Shown: positions 27,451 to 36,072 of the stretch, piece after piece | How the letters are laid out: the number at the start of each line of letters is the position of its first letter | How positions within the stretch are numbered: position 1 is the first letter of the stretch | Source of the DNA: Acidobacteria bacterium RIFCSPLOWO2_12_FULL_66_21 | GTDB taxonomy: Bacteria > Acidobacteriota > Vicinamibacteria > Vicinamibacterales > 2-12-FULL-66-21 | Length of the DNA: 64,000 bases | Direction: 5' to 3' | NCBI GenBank assembly: GCA_001767455.1 | Contig: MELC01000038.1 | Coordinates: 198,553-262,552, forward strand | Program-made: the position numbers and the translations under genes | The notes under the pieces: model-generated | Databases searched by the model: none | Told to the model about the DNA's origin: nothing | Seen by the model: only the letters and a program-made list of their open reading frames with translations

Positions 27451-29544
27451 GGTGACGTGCTGAGACGGCTCGCGCTGGTCCTCGTGATTGCGGGGGCCAT
27501 GCTGGGCGGTTCTCCGGCGGCCCAGCAGGCGCAGCCGCGGCCGGTGTTCCGCTCGGCGCGTGACGTCGTCTCCGTTGACGTGATCGTGCGCGACAAGTCG
27601 GGCGCGGTGGTGCGCGGCCTGACCGCCGCGGATTTCGAGATCCGCGAGGACGGCCGGCCGCAGGAAATCTCCAGCTTCAGCTTCGAGGAGATCGCGAACA
27701 AGGCGGCGGCGCCGATCGAGACCGCGGAACTGCTCGGCGGCGTCGAGGCGAAGATGAAGGAAGAGGCGCGGGGCGCCGCTCCGGCGGCCGCGCCGAAAGC
27801 GGAGCCGGCGCCGGCGCCCATGACCTCGGACCAGCTCGCGGGCCGGCGTCTCATCACGCTCGTGTTCGATACGAGCTCGATGCAGCCGGAGGACGTGCAG
27901 CGCGCCGTCGATTCGGCGCAGAAGTACGTCAACGAGAAGATGACGTCCGCCGATCTCGTCGCCGTCGCGACGGTCGGCGCGACGCTGTCGGTCCTGACGG
28001 ACTTCACGGCCGATCGCGCCAGGGTCGGCCTGGCGCTGGCGACACTCGCCTACACGGACGGCACGTCGACCGAAGCGCCGGCGGCCGCCACGGTGGCCAC
28101 CGACGAGCAGACGACGGCAGCCGACGAGACCGCCGTCGCCGAGGCGGCCGAGCTCGACATGTTCAACAACGACGTCCGGCTGCGTGCCCTCAGGACGCTC
28201 GCCGAGGCGCTCGCGCCAATCGAGCAGAAGAAGGCCATCATCTACTTCAGCGCCGGCATGGAGCGCAGCGGACAGGACAACCAGGTCGAGTTGCGATCCG
28301 CGATCAACGCGGCGGTGCGCGCCAACGTGTCGTTCTATCCCATCGACACGCGCGGACTGCAGGCGGTCGTCCCGGGCGGCGATGCGCGCCAGGCGAGCGG
28401 GCGCGGCACGTCGCTCTTCTCGGGGCGGGGCATGCAGCAGCAATTCGCGCGGCTCGCCTCGTCGCAGGACACGCTGACGTCGCTGGCCGCAGACACCGGC
28501 GGCCGCGCCTTCACGGACTCCAATGACTTCGGCGAGGCGTTCGCGCGCGTGCAGCGCGACATGTCCGCGTACTACCTCCTCGGCTACAGCACGCAGAACC
28601 CGGCCAACGACGGGCGGTTCCGCCGCATACAAGTGCGGCTGAAGAAGGACAGCGGCTACCGTGTCGAGGCGCGGGCCGGCTATTACGCCGACCGCGACTT
28701 CACGCACACGGCGCGCACCGACCGCGAGATGCAGCTCCAGGAACAGATGTTCTCGGCCGTCTCGGCGACCGACCTGCCTGTCCTGGTGACCGCCGGGTGG
28801 TTCCGCCTGGCGCCGGACAAGTACTACGTGCCCGTCGCGGTGACCGTGCCGGGCTCCGCGATTCCGGTCGCCAACGACAAGACGCCCGTCTCGCTCGACG
28901 TGCTCGGCATGCTGCGCGACGAGCAGGGACGGCCGGTCGGCCGCTTCAGGGAAACGCTCAAACTGCCGGCCGGCGCCGGCGGCACGCTCGCGGGCAAACA
29001 GGTCCTCTATCAGTCAGGCGTGACGCTGCCGCCGGGACGCTTCTCCGTGAAGGTGGTCGCCCGCGAGAACACGACGGGCCGGATGGGCACGTTCGAAGCG
29101 CCCATCACCGTTCCGCAACTCAAACAGGCGTCGATGAAGGTCAGCTCGGTGGTGCTCAGCACCCAGTTGCAGGCGGCGCCGAAAGGGAAGACCGACAACC
29201 CGCTCGTGCGCGACGGCGTTCAGCTCCTGCCCAATCTCACGCATGTCGTGGGCAAGGATCAGAAGCTGTTCTTCTACTACGAGGTGTACGAGCCGGGCAC
29301 GGCCGACGGCGGCGCGCCGCAGCTGCGCACCAGCCTCGCCTTCTATCGCGGCAGGGTCAAAGTCCTCGAGACGCCCATCGTCGAGCGCACGCAAATCGAC
29401 GTGCCGGAGAGGAAGGCGGCGCTGTTCCAGTTCGAGCTGCCGGCTGGTTCGTTCCAGCCGGGGCTTTACACCTGCCAGATCAACATCATCGACACGGTCG
29501 CCTCGAAGTTCGACTTCCCGCGGCTGGTCTTCTTCGTCCGGTGA
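27433..29544 (+). CDS. Exported VWFA-domain protein (acidobacterial type)
   Basis: A 703-residue protein. A signal-like N-terminus (LALVLVIAGAMLGGSPAAQ) precedes the typical opening VVSVDVIVRDKSGAVVRGLTAADFEIREDG, then the VWA domain (about 140-310; ITLVFDTSSMQPED is the MIDAS-like DTSSM start) and a YYLLGYSTQNP segment characteristic of the acidobacterial VWFA-related family, then beta-rich C-terminal domains. Two GTG starts are possible, 27433 inside the decamer array and 27457 just after; the second leaves a compact signal peptide. Probable metal-dependent binding or adhesion role. Confidence 0.88.
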   Translation: MLKGAGGDVLRRLALVLVIAGAMLGGSPAAQQAQPRPVFRSARDVVSVDVIVRDKSGAVVRGLTAADFEIREDGRPQEISSFSFEEIANKAAAPIETAELLGGVEAKMKEEARGAAPAAAPKAEPAPAPMTSDQLAGRRLITLVFDTSSMQPEDVQRAVDSAQKYVNEKMTSADLVAVATVGATLSVLTDFTADRARVGLALATLAYTDGTSTEAPAAATVATDEQTTAADETAVAEAAELDMFNNDVRLRALRTLAEALAPIEQKKAIIYFSAGMERSGQDNQVELRSAINAAVRANVSFYPIDTRGLQAVVPGGDARQASGRGTSLFSGRGMQQQFARLASSQDTLTSLAADTGGRAFTDSNDFGEAFARVQRDMSAYYLLGYSTQNPANDGRFRRIQVRLKKDSGYRVEARAGYYADRDFTHTARTDREMQLQEQMFSAVSATDLPVLVTAGWFRLAPDKYYVPVAVTVPGSAIPVANDKTPVSLDVLGMLRDEQGRPVGRFRETLKLPAGAGGTLAGKQVLYQSGVTLPPGRFSVKVVARENTTGRMGTFEAPITVPQLKQASMKVSSVVLSTQLQAAPKGKTDNPLVRDGVQLLPNLTHVVGKDQKLFFYYEVYEPGTADGGAPQLRTSLAFYRGRVKVLETPIVERTQIDVPERKAALFQFELPAGSFQPGLYTCQINIIDTVASKFDFPRLVFFVR

Positions 29545-29563
29545 CACGGACGGACGCGGAACC

Positions 29564-29612
29564 ACACGGAAGGATACGGAAACCACTTAGTTGTTTCTGT
29601 GGCCTTCCGTGT
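29564..29612. terminator. Hairpin between convergent genes
   Basis: ACACGGAAGG pairs with CCTTCCGTGT, with a further GAAAC/GTTTC inner pairing. It sits between the VWA gene and the convergent permease, so it may stop both. No clear U-run. Confidence 0.45.
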
Positions 29613-29667
29613 TCTTCAGTCCCCCCTCCTGTTGGTTAGAGGACAAGCCTCCCCTTCTCCTGTTCAA

Positions 29668-32130
29668 TCAACCGGCTTTGAGCACCTTGAGCGGATCGAG
29701 TCTGGCGGCGCGGCGCGCGGGGATGAAGCAGGCGACGGCGGCGACGACGAGCAGGATCAGCGGCACGACAACGAACGTGCGCGTGTCGTGCACCTGGACC
29801 CCGAACAGGAAGCTGCGGATCGCTCCTGTAAGGACGACGGACGCCGCCAGCCCCGCGATGAGCCCCGCAACGGTGACCGTGAGTCCCTGACCTACCACGA
29901 GGCGGACGATGTCGGACGGCCGCGCGCCGAGCGCACCGCGGACGGCGATCTCGCGCGAGCGCTGCGAGACGCTGTACGACAGCACCCCAAAGAGGCCGAC
30001 GGCCGCGATGATCAGCGCGAAGGCCGCGAACGCGCCGATGAGTACCGCGTAGAGTCGCGGACGCGCCAGGTTCCCCGTCAGCCGCTGCTCCATCGTCGAG
30101 ACGTTGTCGAGCGCGATACCGGGGTCCTCGGCACGGGCGGCGGCGCGCAGCGCGGGAATGAACGAGACGGGGTCGCCGGCAGTGCGGATGACGACGATCG
30201 GCTCGCTGGAGCGCAGGCCGCGGAGCTGGGTGAGCGGGATGAAGATCTCGGGCTGCACCGGATCGGTCATGCTGCCCATCCGGATGTCGTCGGCGACGCC
30301 AACCACTTCCCAATCGTGCTTGCCCTCCTCGAATGCCACGGGCAGCCGCCGGCCGACCGGAGAGGCCCCGATGTACCGCTGGGCGAACGTGCGGTTGACG
30401 ATGAGGACGGGAAGCGACGTCTGCGTGTCGGTGTCGGCGAATGCGCGCCCGTCGACCAGCCGGATGCCCATCGCCGCGAAGTACGCCGTACTGACGGTGC
30501 GGACGCTCGCGTGGACCTCTGTCGGCTCCCCTCCGCCGGGCGACGGCATCGTAAAAGCCATCAGGGCGTCGGAGGCCCCGAGCGGGAGAATGTCCGTCGA
30601 CGCCACGTGGGTGACACGTGGCACCTGTGCCATCCGACCGAGGACGGCCTTGACGATCTCGCTGCGCCGCGCCGGGGTGTACGCGCCGTTCGGAAGCGGC
30701 ACGTGCGCCGTCAGCACGTTGGCCACGTCGTAGCCGCGGTCCGCGTCGATCAGCTTCTCGAAGCTCTGGACGAGCAGCGATGCCCCCACGAGCAGCACGC
30801 AGGCCACGGCGACCTGTCCGGCCATGATGAGCATCCGCAGCCGCGCGGTCGCCGAGCGGCTCGATCCGCCGACGGGCGCCTGGCCGTCTTCCATCAGCGA
30901 CTGCACGAGGTTGACGCGGCGCGCGTACAGCGCCGGCAGCGCCCCGAAGGCGAGCGACACGATCATCGACACCGCGATCGCGAACGCGAGGACGGGCAGA
31001 TCGATGGTGATGCCGGCCGCCCGCGGAAAGTCCGGCGGCAGCAGCGAGGGGAGCGCGCGTTGAAACGCCAGCGCGGAGAGCACGCCCGCCACACCGGCGA
31101 TGGACCCGAGCAGGAGATTCTCGACCAGAAGCTGGCGGGCGAGACGCCCGCTGCCGGCGCCGATGGCGGCGCGGATGGCCATCTCGCGGCGCCTGGCCGC
31201 CGAGCGCGCGAGCTGCACGCTGGCCACGTTGGCCGTCGCGGTGGCGAGCAGCAGCCCGACCGCGACGAGGAACACGAGCAGCGGCGTGTGTACTTCGGCG
31301 GTCATCGCCTGGAGCATCGGCGTGGCCGTCACCTGGAGCGGGCCGCGCGTGCCGAATATGGCCATGGTGACGAGACCCGGATCGGGCGCCGCGCGCCCGC
31401 GCGCCGTGGCTTCGCTGGCCGCCTGCGCGGCGGTAACGCCTGGCTTGAGGCGCGCCATGGCGTAGAAAATCGAGATCCTCCGCCCCTGCGAGTTGGGAAC
31501 GACGACCGGCGGCACGTTCATCGGGACCCACGCCTGGGTCCCGGTGTCCGGAAATGCGAACGCGCGGGGCATCACCCCGAGGATCGTGCGAGCCTCGCCG
31601 TCGATCCGGACGACGCGCCCGAGCACGTCATGGCTGCCGCCATACTGCTGCTGCCAGAGCGCGTACGACAGCACAATCGAATCGGCGTTGGCGACCTCGT
31701 CGGTGAACACTGAACCGATTGCGGCGCGCGCGCCGAGCAGCGGAAAGAGACTGGCGGTCACCTCCGCGACGCGGACGCGCTGGGGATCGCCGCTGCCCGT
31801 GAGTGTGGCCGGCTGCGCGGTGTAGCCCGCGATGCCCTCGATCGTCGACGGCGCGTCCTTCCACGCGAGATAGGTGCCGTTGGTGAGCCGCTGGAACCGC
31901 CGCGTGCTGCCTTCTCGGGTTTCGGTGAGGCGCACGAGGCGATCGGCATCGGGCCACGGCAGCGGCTTGAAGAGCACGCCCCACGCCACGCTGAAGAGGA
32001 TCGTGGACGCGCCGATGCCGAGCGACATCGTGACGATCGAGACCAGCGTCGGCCCTGGCGCGCGCCGCAGCAGGCGCAGCGCGAACCGGAAGTCCTGCGA
32101 CACACCTGTGAGTCGTGCGTGAAAAGGCAT
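29668..32130 (-). CDS. Large FtsX/MacB-type permease (acidobacterial ADOP type)
   Basis: An 820-residue inner-membrane protein. It opens with FRFALRLLRRAPGPTLVSIVTMSLGIGASTILFS, typical of the family, then a MacB-like periplasmic domain, three central helices (about 270-410), a second periplasmic domain and C-terminal helices ending ARRAARLDPLKVLKAG. No ATPase domain or gene is nearby, as usual for this expanded group, so its ATPase partner and substrate are unknown. Full length. Confidence 0.9.
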   Translation of the reverse strand: MPFHARLTGVSQDFRFALRLLRRAPGPTLVSIVTMSLGIGASTILFSVAWGVLFKPLPWPDADRLVRLTETREGSTRRFQRLTNGTYLAWKDAPSTIEGIAGYTAQPATLTGSGDPQRVRVAEVTASLFPLLGARAAIGSVFTDEVANADSIVLSYALWQQQYGGSHDVLGRVVRIDGEARTILGVMPRAFAFPDTGTQAWVPMNVPPVVVPNSQGRRISIFYAMARLKPGVTAAQAASEATARGRAAPDPGLVTMAIFGTRGPLQVTATPMLQAMTAEVHTPLLVFLVAVGLLLATATANVASVQLARSAARRREMAIRAAIGAGSGRLARQLLVENLLLGSIAGVAGVLSALAFQRALPSLLPPDFPRAAGITIDLPVLAFAIAVSMIVSLAFGALPALYARRVNLVQSLMEDGQAPVGGSSRSATARLRMLIMAGQVAVACVLLVGASLLVQSFEKLIDADRGYDVANVLTAHVPLPNGAYTPARRSEIVKAVLGRMAQVPRVTHVASTDILPLGASDALMAFTMPSPGGGEPTEVHASVRTVSTAYFAAMGIRLVDGRAFADTDTQTSLPVLIVNRTFAQRYIGASPVGRRLPVAFEEGKHDWEVVGVADDIRMGSMTDPVQPEIFIPLTQLRGLRSSEPIVVIRTAGDPVSFIPALRAAARAEDPGIALDNVSTMEQRLTGNLARPRLYAVLIGAFAAFALIIAAVGLFGVLSYSVSQRSREIAVRGALGARPSDIVRLVVGQGLTVTVAGLIAGLAASVVLTGAIRSFLFGVQVHDTRTFVVVPLILLVVAAVACFIPARRAARLDPLKVLKAG

Positions 32131-32290
32131 AGCTCAGATTCCAGATTCCAGCTCTCAGCTCTCAGCCTTCAGCTCTCAGCTTTCAGCTCTCAGCTTCCAG
32201 CTCTCAGATTCCAGCCCCCAGAGTCCAGCGTCCAGGTTCCAGGTTCCAGTTCCACCGCTCTGGCTGGAAGCAGGAAGCTGGGAACTGGAA
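32131..32290. repeat. Simple repeat array of TCAGCTC / TTCCAG words
   Basis: About 160 bases of words such as CAGCTCTCAGCTTTCAGC, ATTCCAG and later CTGGAAG, read as the complement of the GCTGGAA array at 15895. No coding frame is credible. It separates the permease start from the sugar-transport operon end. Confidence 0.7.
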
Positions 32291-32298
32291 GCGGTTCT

Positions 32299-33207
32299 TC
32301 ACCTTCTCCACCGGTCGAGCGACGCGGCGATGAGTAGGACGGCCCCTTTCACGATTAGTTGATCGTACGAGCTGACGCGGAACAGGTTGAGGCCATTGTT
32401 GAGGACGCCGATGAAGAACGCGCCGGCGAGCGTGCCCCAGAGCGAACCGCGGCCCCCGAAGAGGCTGGTCCCTCCGACGACAACGGCCGCGATGGCGTCG
32501 AGCTCGTAGAACTCCCCGGCGCGGGGATAGCCGGCGTTCAGCCGGGAGGCGACCAGCACGCCGGCAAGGCCGGCCGCAATCCCCGAGATCGCATAGACGC
32601 TGAACTCGACGCGATCGACGCGCACGCCGGAGAGCCACGCGGCATCGCGGTTGCCGCCCGTCGCATAGACGTGACGGCCGAACGGCGTCCGCATCAGCAG
32701 GATCCACGCCACCACGAACACGCCCGCCATGATGACGGCGGTGGACAGGCTGCTGCTCAGCACGCCGAACGACGGCGGCAGGCCGGAAATCGTCCGCGCG
32801 TCGGTGTACTTGTAAGCGGCGCCGCGCGCGACGAGCATCATCGCCAGCGTGACGATGAACGCCGGGATCCGCAGCCGCGTCACGGTGATCCCGTTGATCG
32901 TGCCGACGAGCAGCCCGACGAGCAGCCCCGCGGCGAGCGCCGCCGGCGTCCCGTAGCCGTGCACCAGCACGTCGGAGGCGACGACGCCGGTCAGTCCGAC
33001 CACCGACCCGACCGACAGATCGATGCCGGCCGTCAGGATCACGAACGTCATGCCGGCGGCGAGAATCGCGGTGAACGCGTTCTGGCGCAGGACGTTCGAC
33101 AGGTTGTCGACCGTGAAGAAGGCGTCGGTCGCGACGGCGAGCACCACGCACTCGGCCACGAGCGCGACGAAGATGGCGTAGTTCGAGAGCGCGTGCCGGA
33201 GTCTCAC
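32299..33207 (-). CDS. Sugar ABC transporter permease (RbsC type)
   Basis: A 302-residue integral membrane protein with about eight to ten helices. It contains TAGIDLSVGSVVGLTGVVA and GINGITVTRLRIPAFIVTLAM-like GTINGITVTRLRIPAFIVTL, signatures of ribose/simple-sugar permeases, and ends INIASxxxxW-like LLIAASLDRW. It overlaps the ATPase by four bases. Works with the lipoprotein and ATPase upstream to import a pentose or hexose; exact sugar unknown. Confidence 0.92.
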   Translation of the reverse strand: MRLRHALSNYAIFVALVAECVVLAVATDAFFTVDNLSNVLRQNAFTAILAAGMTFVILTAGIDLSVGSVVGLTGVVASDVLVHGYGTPAALAAGLLVGLLVGTINGITVTRLRIPAFIVTLAMMLVARGAAYKYTDARTISGLPPSFGVLSSSLSTAVIMAGVFVVAWILLMRTPFGRHVYATGGNRDAAWLSGVRVDRVEFSVYAISGIAAGLAGVLVASRLNAGYPRAGEFYELDAIAAVVVGGTSLFGGRGSLWGTLAGAFFIGVLNNGLNLFRVSSYDQLIVKGAVLLIAASLDRWRR

Positions 33208-34808
33208 GTGCGTGTCGCCAGTCCCATGACGCGCTCCGGCGTCGCCGCGGCGCGCGCGAGCTCCCCCATGGTGCGCCCTTCGCGGAGCACGACGATGCGG
33301 TCGGCCATGCCGAGGACCTCGGGCAGCTCCGAGGAGATCATGAGGATCGCGAGTCCCTCGGCCGTCAGCCTGTTCATGAGGCCGTAGATCTCGGCGCGGG
33401 CGCCCACGTCCACGCCGCGCGTCGGCTCGTCGAGAATCACGAGGTCGCGCCGCTTCAGGAGATACCGCGCGAGCAGCATCTTCTGCTGGTTGCCTCCCGA
33501 GAGCGTCGAGGCGGGCTGCGAGAGCCGCGCCGCGCGCACGTCGAACTCGCGCGCCTTGGCCGCGGCCGCCGCCCGCTCCGCCGGCGGGCGCAGGAGCCCG
33601 GCGCGCGCGTACGCACGCAGGTAGGCGATGGTGATGTTCTCGCCGGTGCCCATCACGGGGAAGATGCCCCGCCCCTTGCGGTCTTCCGTGACGTACGCAA
33701 TGCCGTGCTCGATCGCCTCGGCGGGTGACCGGAAGCGGACCGGACGGCCGTTGAGCCGTACCGCGCCACTCGCGTGGAGCGCGCCGGCGATGGCGAGCGC
33801 GGTCGACGTCCGCCCCGCGCCGACGAGGCCGGCAAGCCCGACGATCTCCCCTTGCCGGACGCTGAACGACACGTCTGAGAACCGCGGCGGCGCCGACAGG
33901 TGATCGACCTCGAGCACGACGGCGCCCGGCTGCGGATGCCGCGCCGGGAACTCCTCGGAGACGTCGCGTCCGACCATCGACCGGATCAGTTGCGCGCGCG
34001 TGAGGCCGGCCGCCGCGCCCGTCGATACCGTACGCCCGTCGCGGAGCACCGTGACCCGGTCCGCGAGATCGAAGATCTCCTCGAGGCGATGCGAAATATA
34101 GATGATGCCGAGGCCCCGAAGCCGCAGCTGCCGGAGCACGGTGAAGAGCCGCTCGACCTCCAACCCTGACAGGGTCGCCGACGGCTCGTCGAGGATGAGC
34201 ACCTTCGCGTCGATGGCGAGCGCCCGCGCGATTTCCACCATCTGCTGGCCCGCCACACTGAGATCGCCGACGCGCGCCGACGGCGGCACCTCCACACCGA
34301 GCGTGTCGAGGATCCGCTGCACGCCGGCGTTCATCTCGCCCCGGCGCAGGAACGGGCGGGCGAGCTCGCGGCCGAGGAAGATGTTGTCGGCGACCGAGAG
34401 GTCCTTCACCAGCGTGAACTCCTGGTGAACGGTGGCGATGCCGCGCTCGCGCACCGTGCGCGGATCGCCGGACGGAAGGGGGCGCTCCAGGAACGTGACC
34501 TCGCCGCCGTCGGGCACGACCGCGCCGCCCAGGATCTTGATGAGCGTGGACTTGCCGGCGCCGTTCTCGCCCACCAGTGCGTGAATCTCCCCCGCATCGA
34601 GCGTGAAGTCCACGCCGGCGAGCGCGTGCGCGCCGCCGTACGACTTCGCCAGGCCCGACGCGGACAGGAGCTTGCCGCGCCGAAGCTCGTTCGATCCATC
34701 GAGCGAAGGCAGGAGCTCGCCGCGCCGAAGCTCGTTCGAGTCAGCGAGCGAAGGCAGGGGCTCGCCGCGCCGAAGCTCGTTCGAGTCAGCGAGCGAAGGC
34801 GGGCTCAT
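33204..34808 (-). CDS. Sugar ABC transporter, double ATPase (RbsA/XylG type)
   Basis: A 534-residue protein with two ATPase domains. The first has GENGAGKST (about 80) and LSVAGQQMVEIARAL; the second has GLVGAGRTS in place of the first Walker A, and LSGGNQQKMLLARYL, both normal for RbsA-type proteins. The N-terminus is odd: the start ATG lies in three 15-residue repeats (PSLADSNELRRGE and variants, residues about 3-47) that come from a DNA repeat, so the mature family domain begins only at LLSASGLAKSYGG. Start overlaps the lipoprotein stop. Confidence 0.92.
   Translation of the reverse strand: MSPPSLADSNELRRGEPLPSLADSNELRRGELLPSLDGSNELRRGKLLSASGLAKSYGGAHALAGVDFTLDAGEIHALVGENGAGKSTLIKILGGAVVPDGGEVTFLERPLPSGDPRTVRERGIATVHQEFTLVKDLSVADNIFLGRELARPFLRRGEMNAGVQRILDTLGVEVPPSARVGDLSVAGQQMVEIARALAIDAKVLILDEPSATLSGLEVERLFTVLRQLRLRGLGIIYISHRLEEIFDLADRVTVLRDGRTVSTGAAAGLTRAQLIRSMVGRDVSEEFPARHPQPGAVVLEVDHLSAPPRFSDVSFSVRQGEIVGLAGLVGAGRTSTALAIAGALHASGAVRLNGRPVRFRSPAEAIEHGIAYVTEDRKGRGIFPVMGTGENITIAYLRAYARAGLLRPPAERAAAAAKAREFDVRAARLSQPASTLSGGNQQKMLLARYLLKRRDLVILDEPTRGVDVGARAEIYGLMNRLTAEGLAILMISSELPEVLGMADRIVVLREGRTMGELARAAATPERVMGLATRT
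34668..34802 (-). repeat. 45-bp unit in three tandem copies inside the sugar ATPase gene
   Basis: Units read on plus CCGCGCCGAAGCTCGTTCGA, then GTCAGCGAGCGAAGGCAGG. They differ at only a few bases and keep the frame. Related shorter elements (GCCGCGCCGAAGC ... GCGAAGGCGGG) lie at 54827-54872, 56779-56816 and 56984-57023, outside genes. Confidence 0.9.
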
Positions 34809-35728
34809 TTTCCCGCGAGCGCCTTCGCGTCCACCGTGCCGACCTCGACCGAGACGATCGGCGGCACCTGTTCGCCCGCGAGGTGGCGCGCGATCATCTC
34901 GATGGCGGTGCGGCCGATCTTCTTTGGATACTGGACGACGTCCGCCTTCAGCGGGCCGCCCGTGCGGATCGCCGCCTGCGCTTCGGGCGTCGCGTCGTAG
35001 CCGACGACCGCGATGTCCGTGCGCCCGGCGGCGTCGAGCACCGCGGTCGCGCCGAGCGCCGAGTCGTCGTTGATGCCGAACACGCCCTTCAGGTCGCGGT
35101 TGGCCTGGAGCATGTCTTCCATGACCGCCATGGCGCGCGCGCGCTGGCCATCGGCCGAGGGTCTGCCGATGATCGTGATCCCGGGATACTTCTGCTGCAT
35201 CTCTTCCTGGAAGCCCCTGACGCGGTCCTGCACGGAAGCGACGGTCGGGTGATCGATGATGAGCACTTTTCCCTGTCCGCCGATGAACCGCGCCAGCGCG
35301 TCGGCCGCGAGCCGTCCGCCCTGCACGTTGTCGCTGGCGACGTGCGACACGACCTTGCCGCCGCGCGCCGCGATGTCCACGGTGAAGACGGGAATGCCGG
35401 CGCGCTCCGGGCCCGCCAGCTGCGGGACGATCGCGTTCGAATCGCAGGGGGCCGCCAGAATCGCGGACACGCGCTGGGCCACGAAATCCTCGATCTGCGC
35501 GGCCTGCTTTGCCGGATCCATCTCGCACGCGACGACGACCAGCTCCAGGTTGCGCGCCTTCGCTTCCTCGCGCAGGCCGTCCTCGAGCTCCTTGAAGAAC
35601 GCGTGCGTCTGGGTGAGCAGGGTCACGCCGACGACCTTGCGGCCGGCGCCCCCCGGGTCCGTCGCGCCGCGATGACAGCCGGTCGCGGCGACCGCCGCGA
35701 GGGCCACGAAGACGAGCAGCCGTTTCAA
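34805..35728 (-). CDS. Sugar ABC transporter substrate-binding lipoprotein
   Basis: A 307-residue type-I periplasmic binding protein. A TTG start is chosen because AGGAGG stands eight bases before it and it gives a clean lipoprotein signal (LKRLLVFVALAAVAATGC, cysteine at about 18). The mature part has VGVTLLTQTHAFFKELEDG, AAPCDSNAIVPQL and GINDDSALGATAVL, typical of RbsB-like proteins. First gene of a three-gene operon with overlapping ATGA junctions. Divergent from the alpha-mannosidase, so mannose or a related sugar is a guess. Confidence 0.9.
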   Translation of the reverse strand: MKRLLVFVALAAVAATGCHRGATDPGGAGRKVVGVTLLTQTHAFFKELEDGLREEAKARNLELVVVACEMDPAKQAAQIEDFVAQRVSAILAAPCDSNAIVPQLAGPERAGIPVFTVDIAARGGKVVSHVASDNVQGGRLAADALARFIGGQGKVLIIDHPTVASVQDRVRGFQEEMQQKYPGITIIGRPSADGQRARAMAVMEDMLQANRDLKGVFGINDDSALGATAVLDAAGRTDIAVVGYDATPEAQAAIRTGGPLKADVVQYPKKIGRTAIEMIARHLAGEQVPPIVSVEVGTVDAKALAGK

Positions 35729-35749
35729 TCGGTGCCTCCTGTCAGAGTT

Positions 35750-36005
35750 CACGGAGATGGCGGAGAACACGCAGACGATCACACGGAGGCACGGAGACGT
35801 ACGGAGCTGAGGCCGGTCACGCGCCGGCCGTTGGCCGGCGTACAAGACGCTCTGAGATCCACAGATACAAGCACGCCAAACCGACCCGCGTGTTTGTATC
35901 TGTGGATCTCAGAACGCCTTCTGCGCGGAGCGCGGCGTGACCGGCCTCAGCTCCGTGCGTCTCCGTGTGCTCCGTGCCTCCGTGCCAGGCGTCCCCGCGC
36001 CCCTC
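35750..36005. repeat. Long palindromic repeat, copy 2
   Basis: Outer arms CACGGAGGCACGGAGACG and the complementary CTCCGTGCCTCC surround inner arms GGCCGGTCACGCGCC and the perfect 19-base pair CTGAGATCCACAGATACAA / TTGTATCTGTGGATCTCAG. The whole could fold as a roughly 240-base hairpin. It lies between the divergent sugar operon and the alpha-mannosidase, so promoters for both must lie at its edges or within. Confidence 0.8.
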
Positions 36006-36072
36006 CGTCACCTCCGGACCTCCAGGAGTATAAAGCAGTACAATACGCCCACTTTTTCCCGGAGCGCATCAC

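Noticed and set aside
27238..28707. A minus-strand frame reading through the decamer array as repeated HPSAP/LSTPQ
   Set aside because: It is only the translation of the repeat and the antisense of the VWA gene.
29599..31713. A 704-codon plus frame opposite the permease at 29668
   Set aside because: Shadow frame made of R/D/G/H residues, antisense to a conserved permease.
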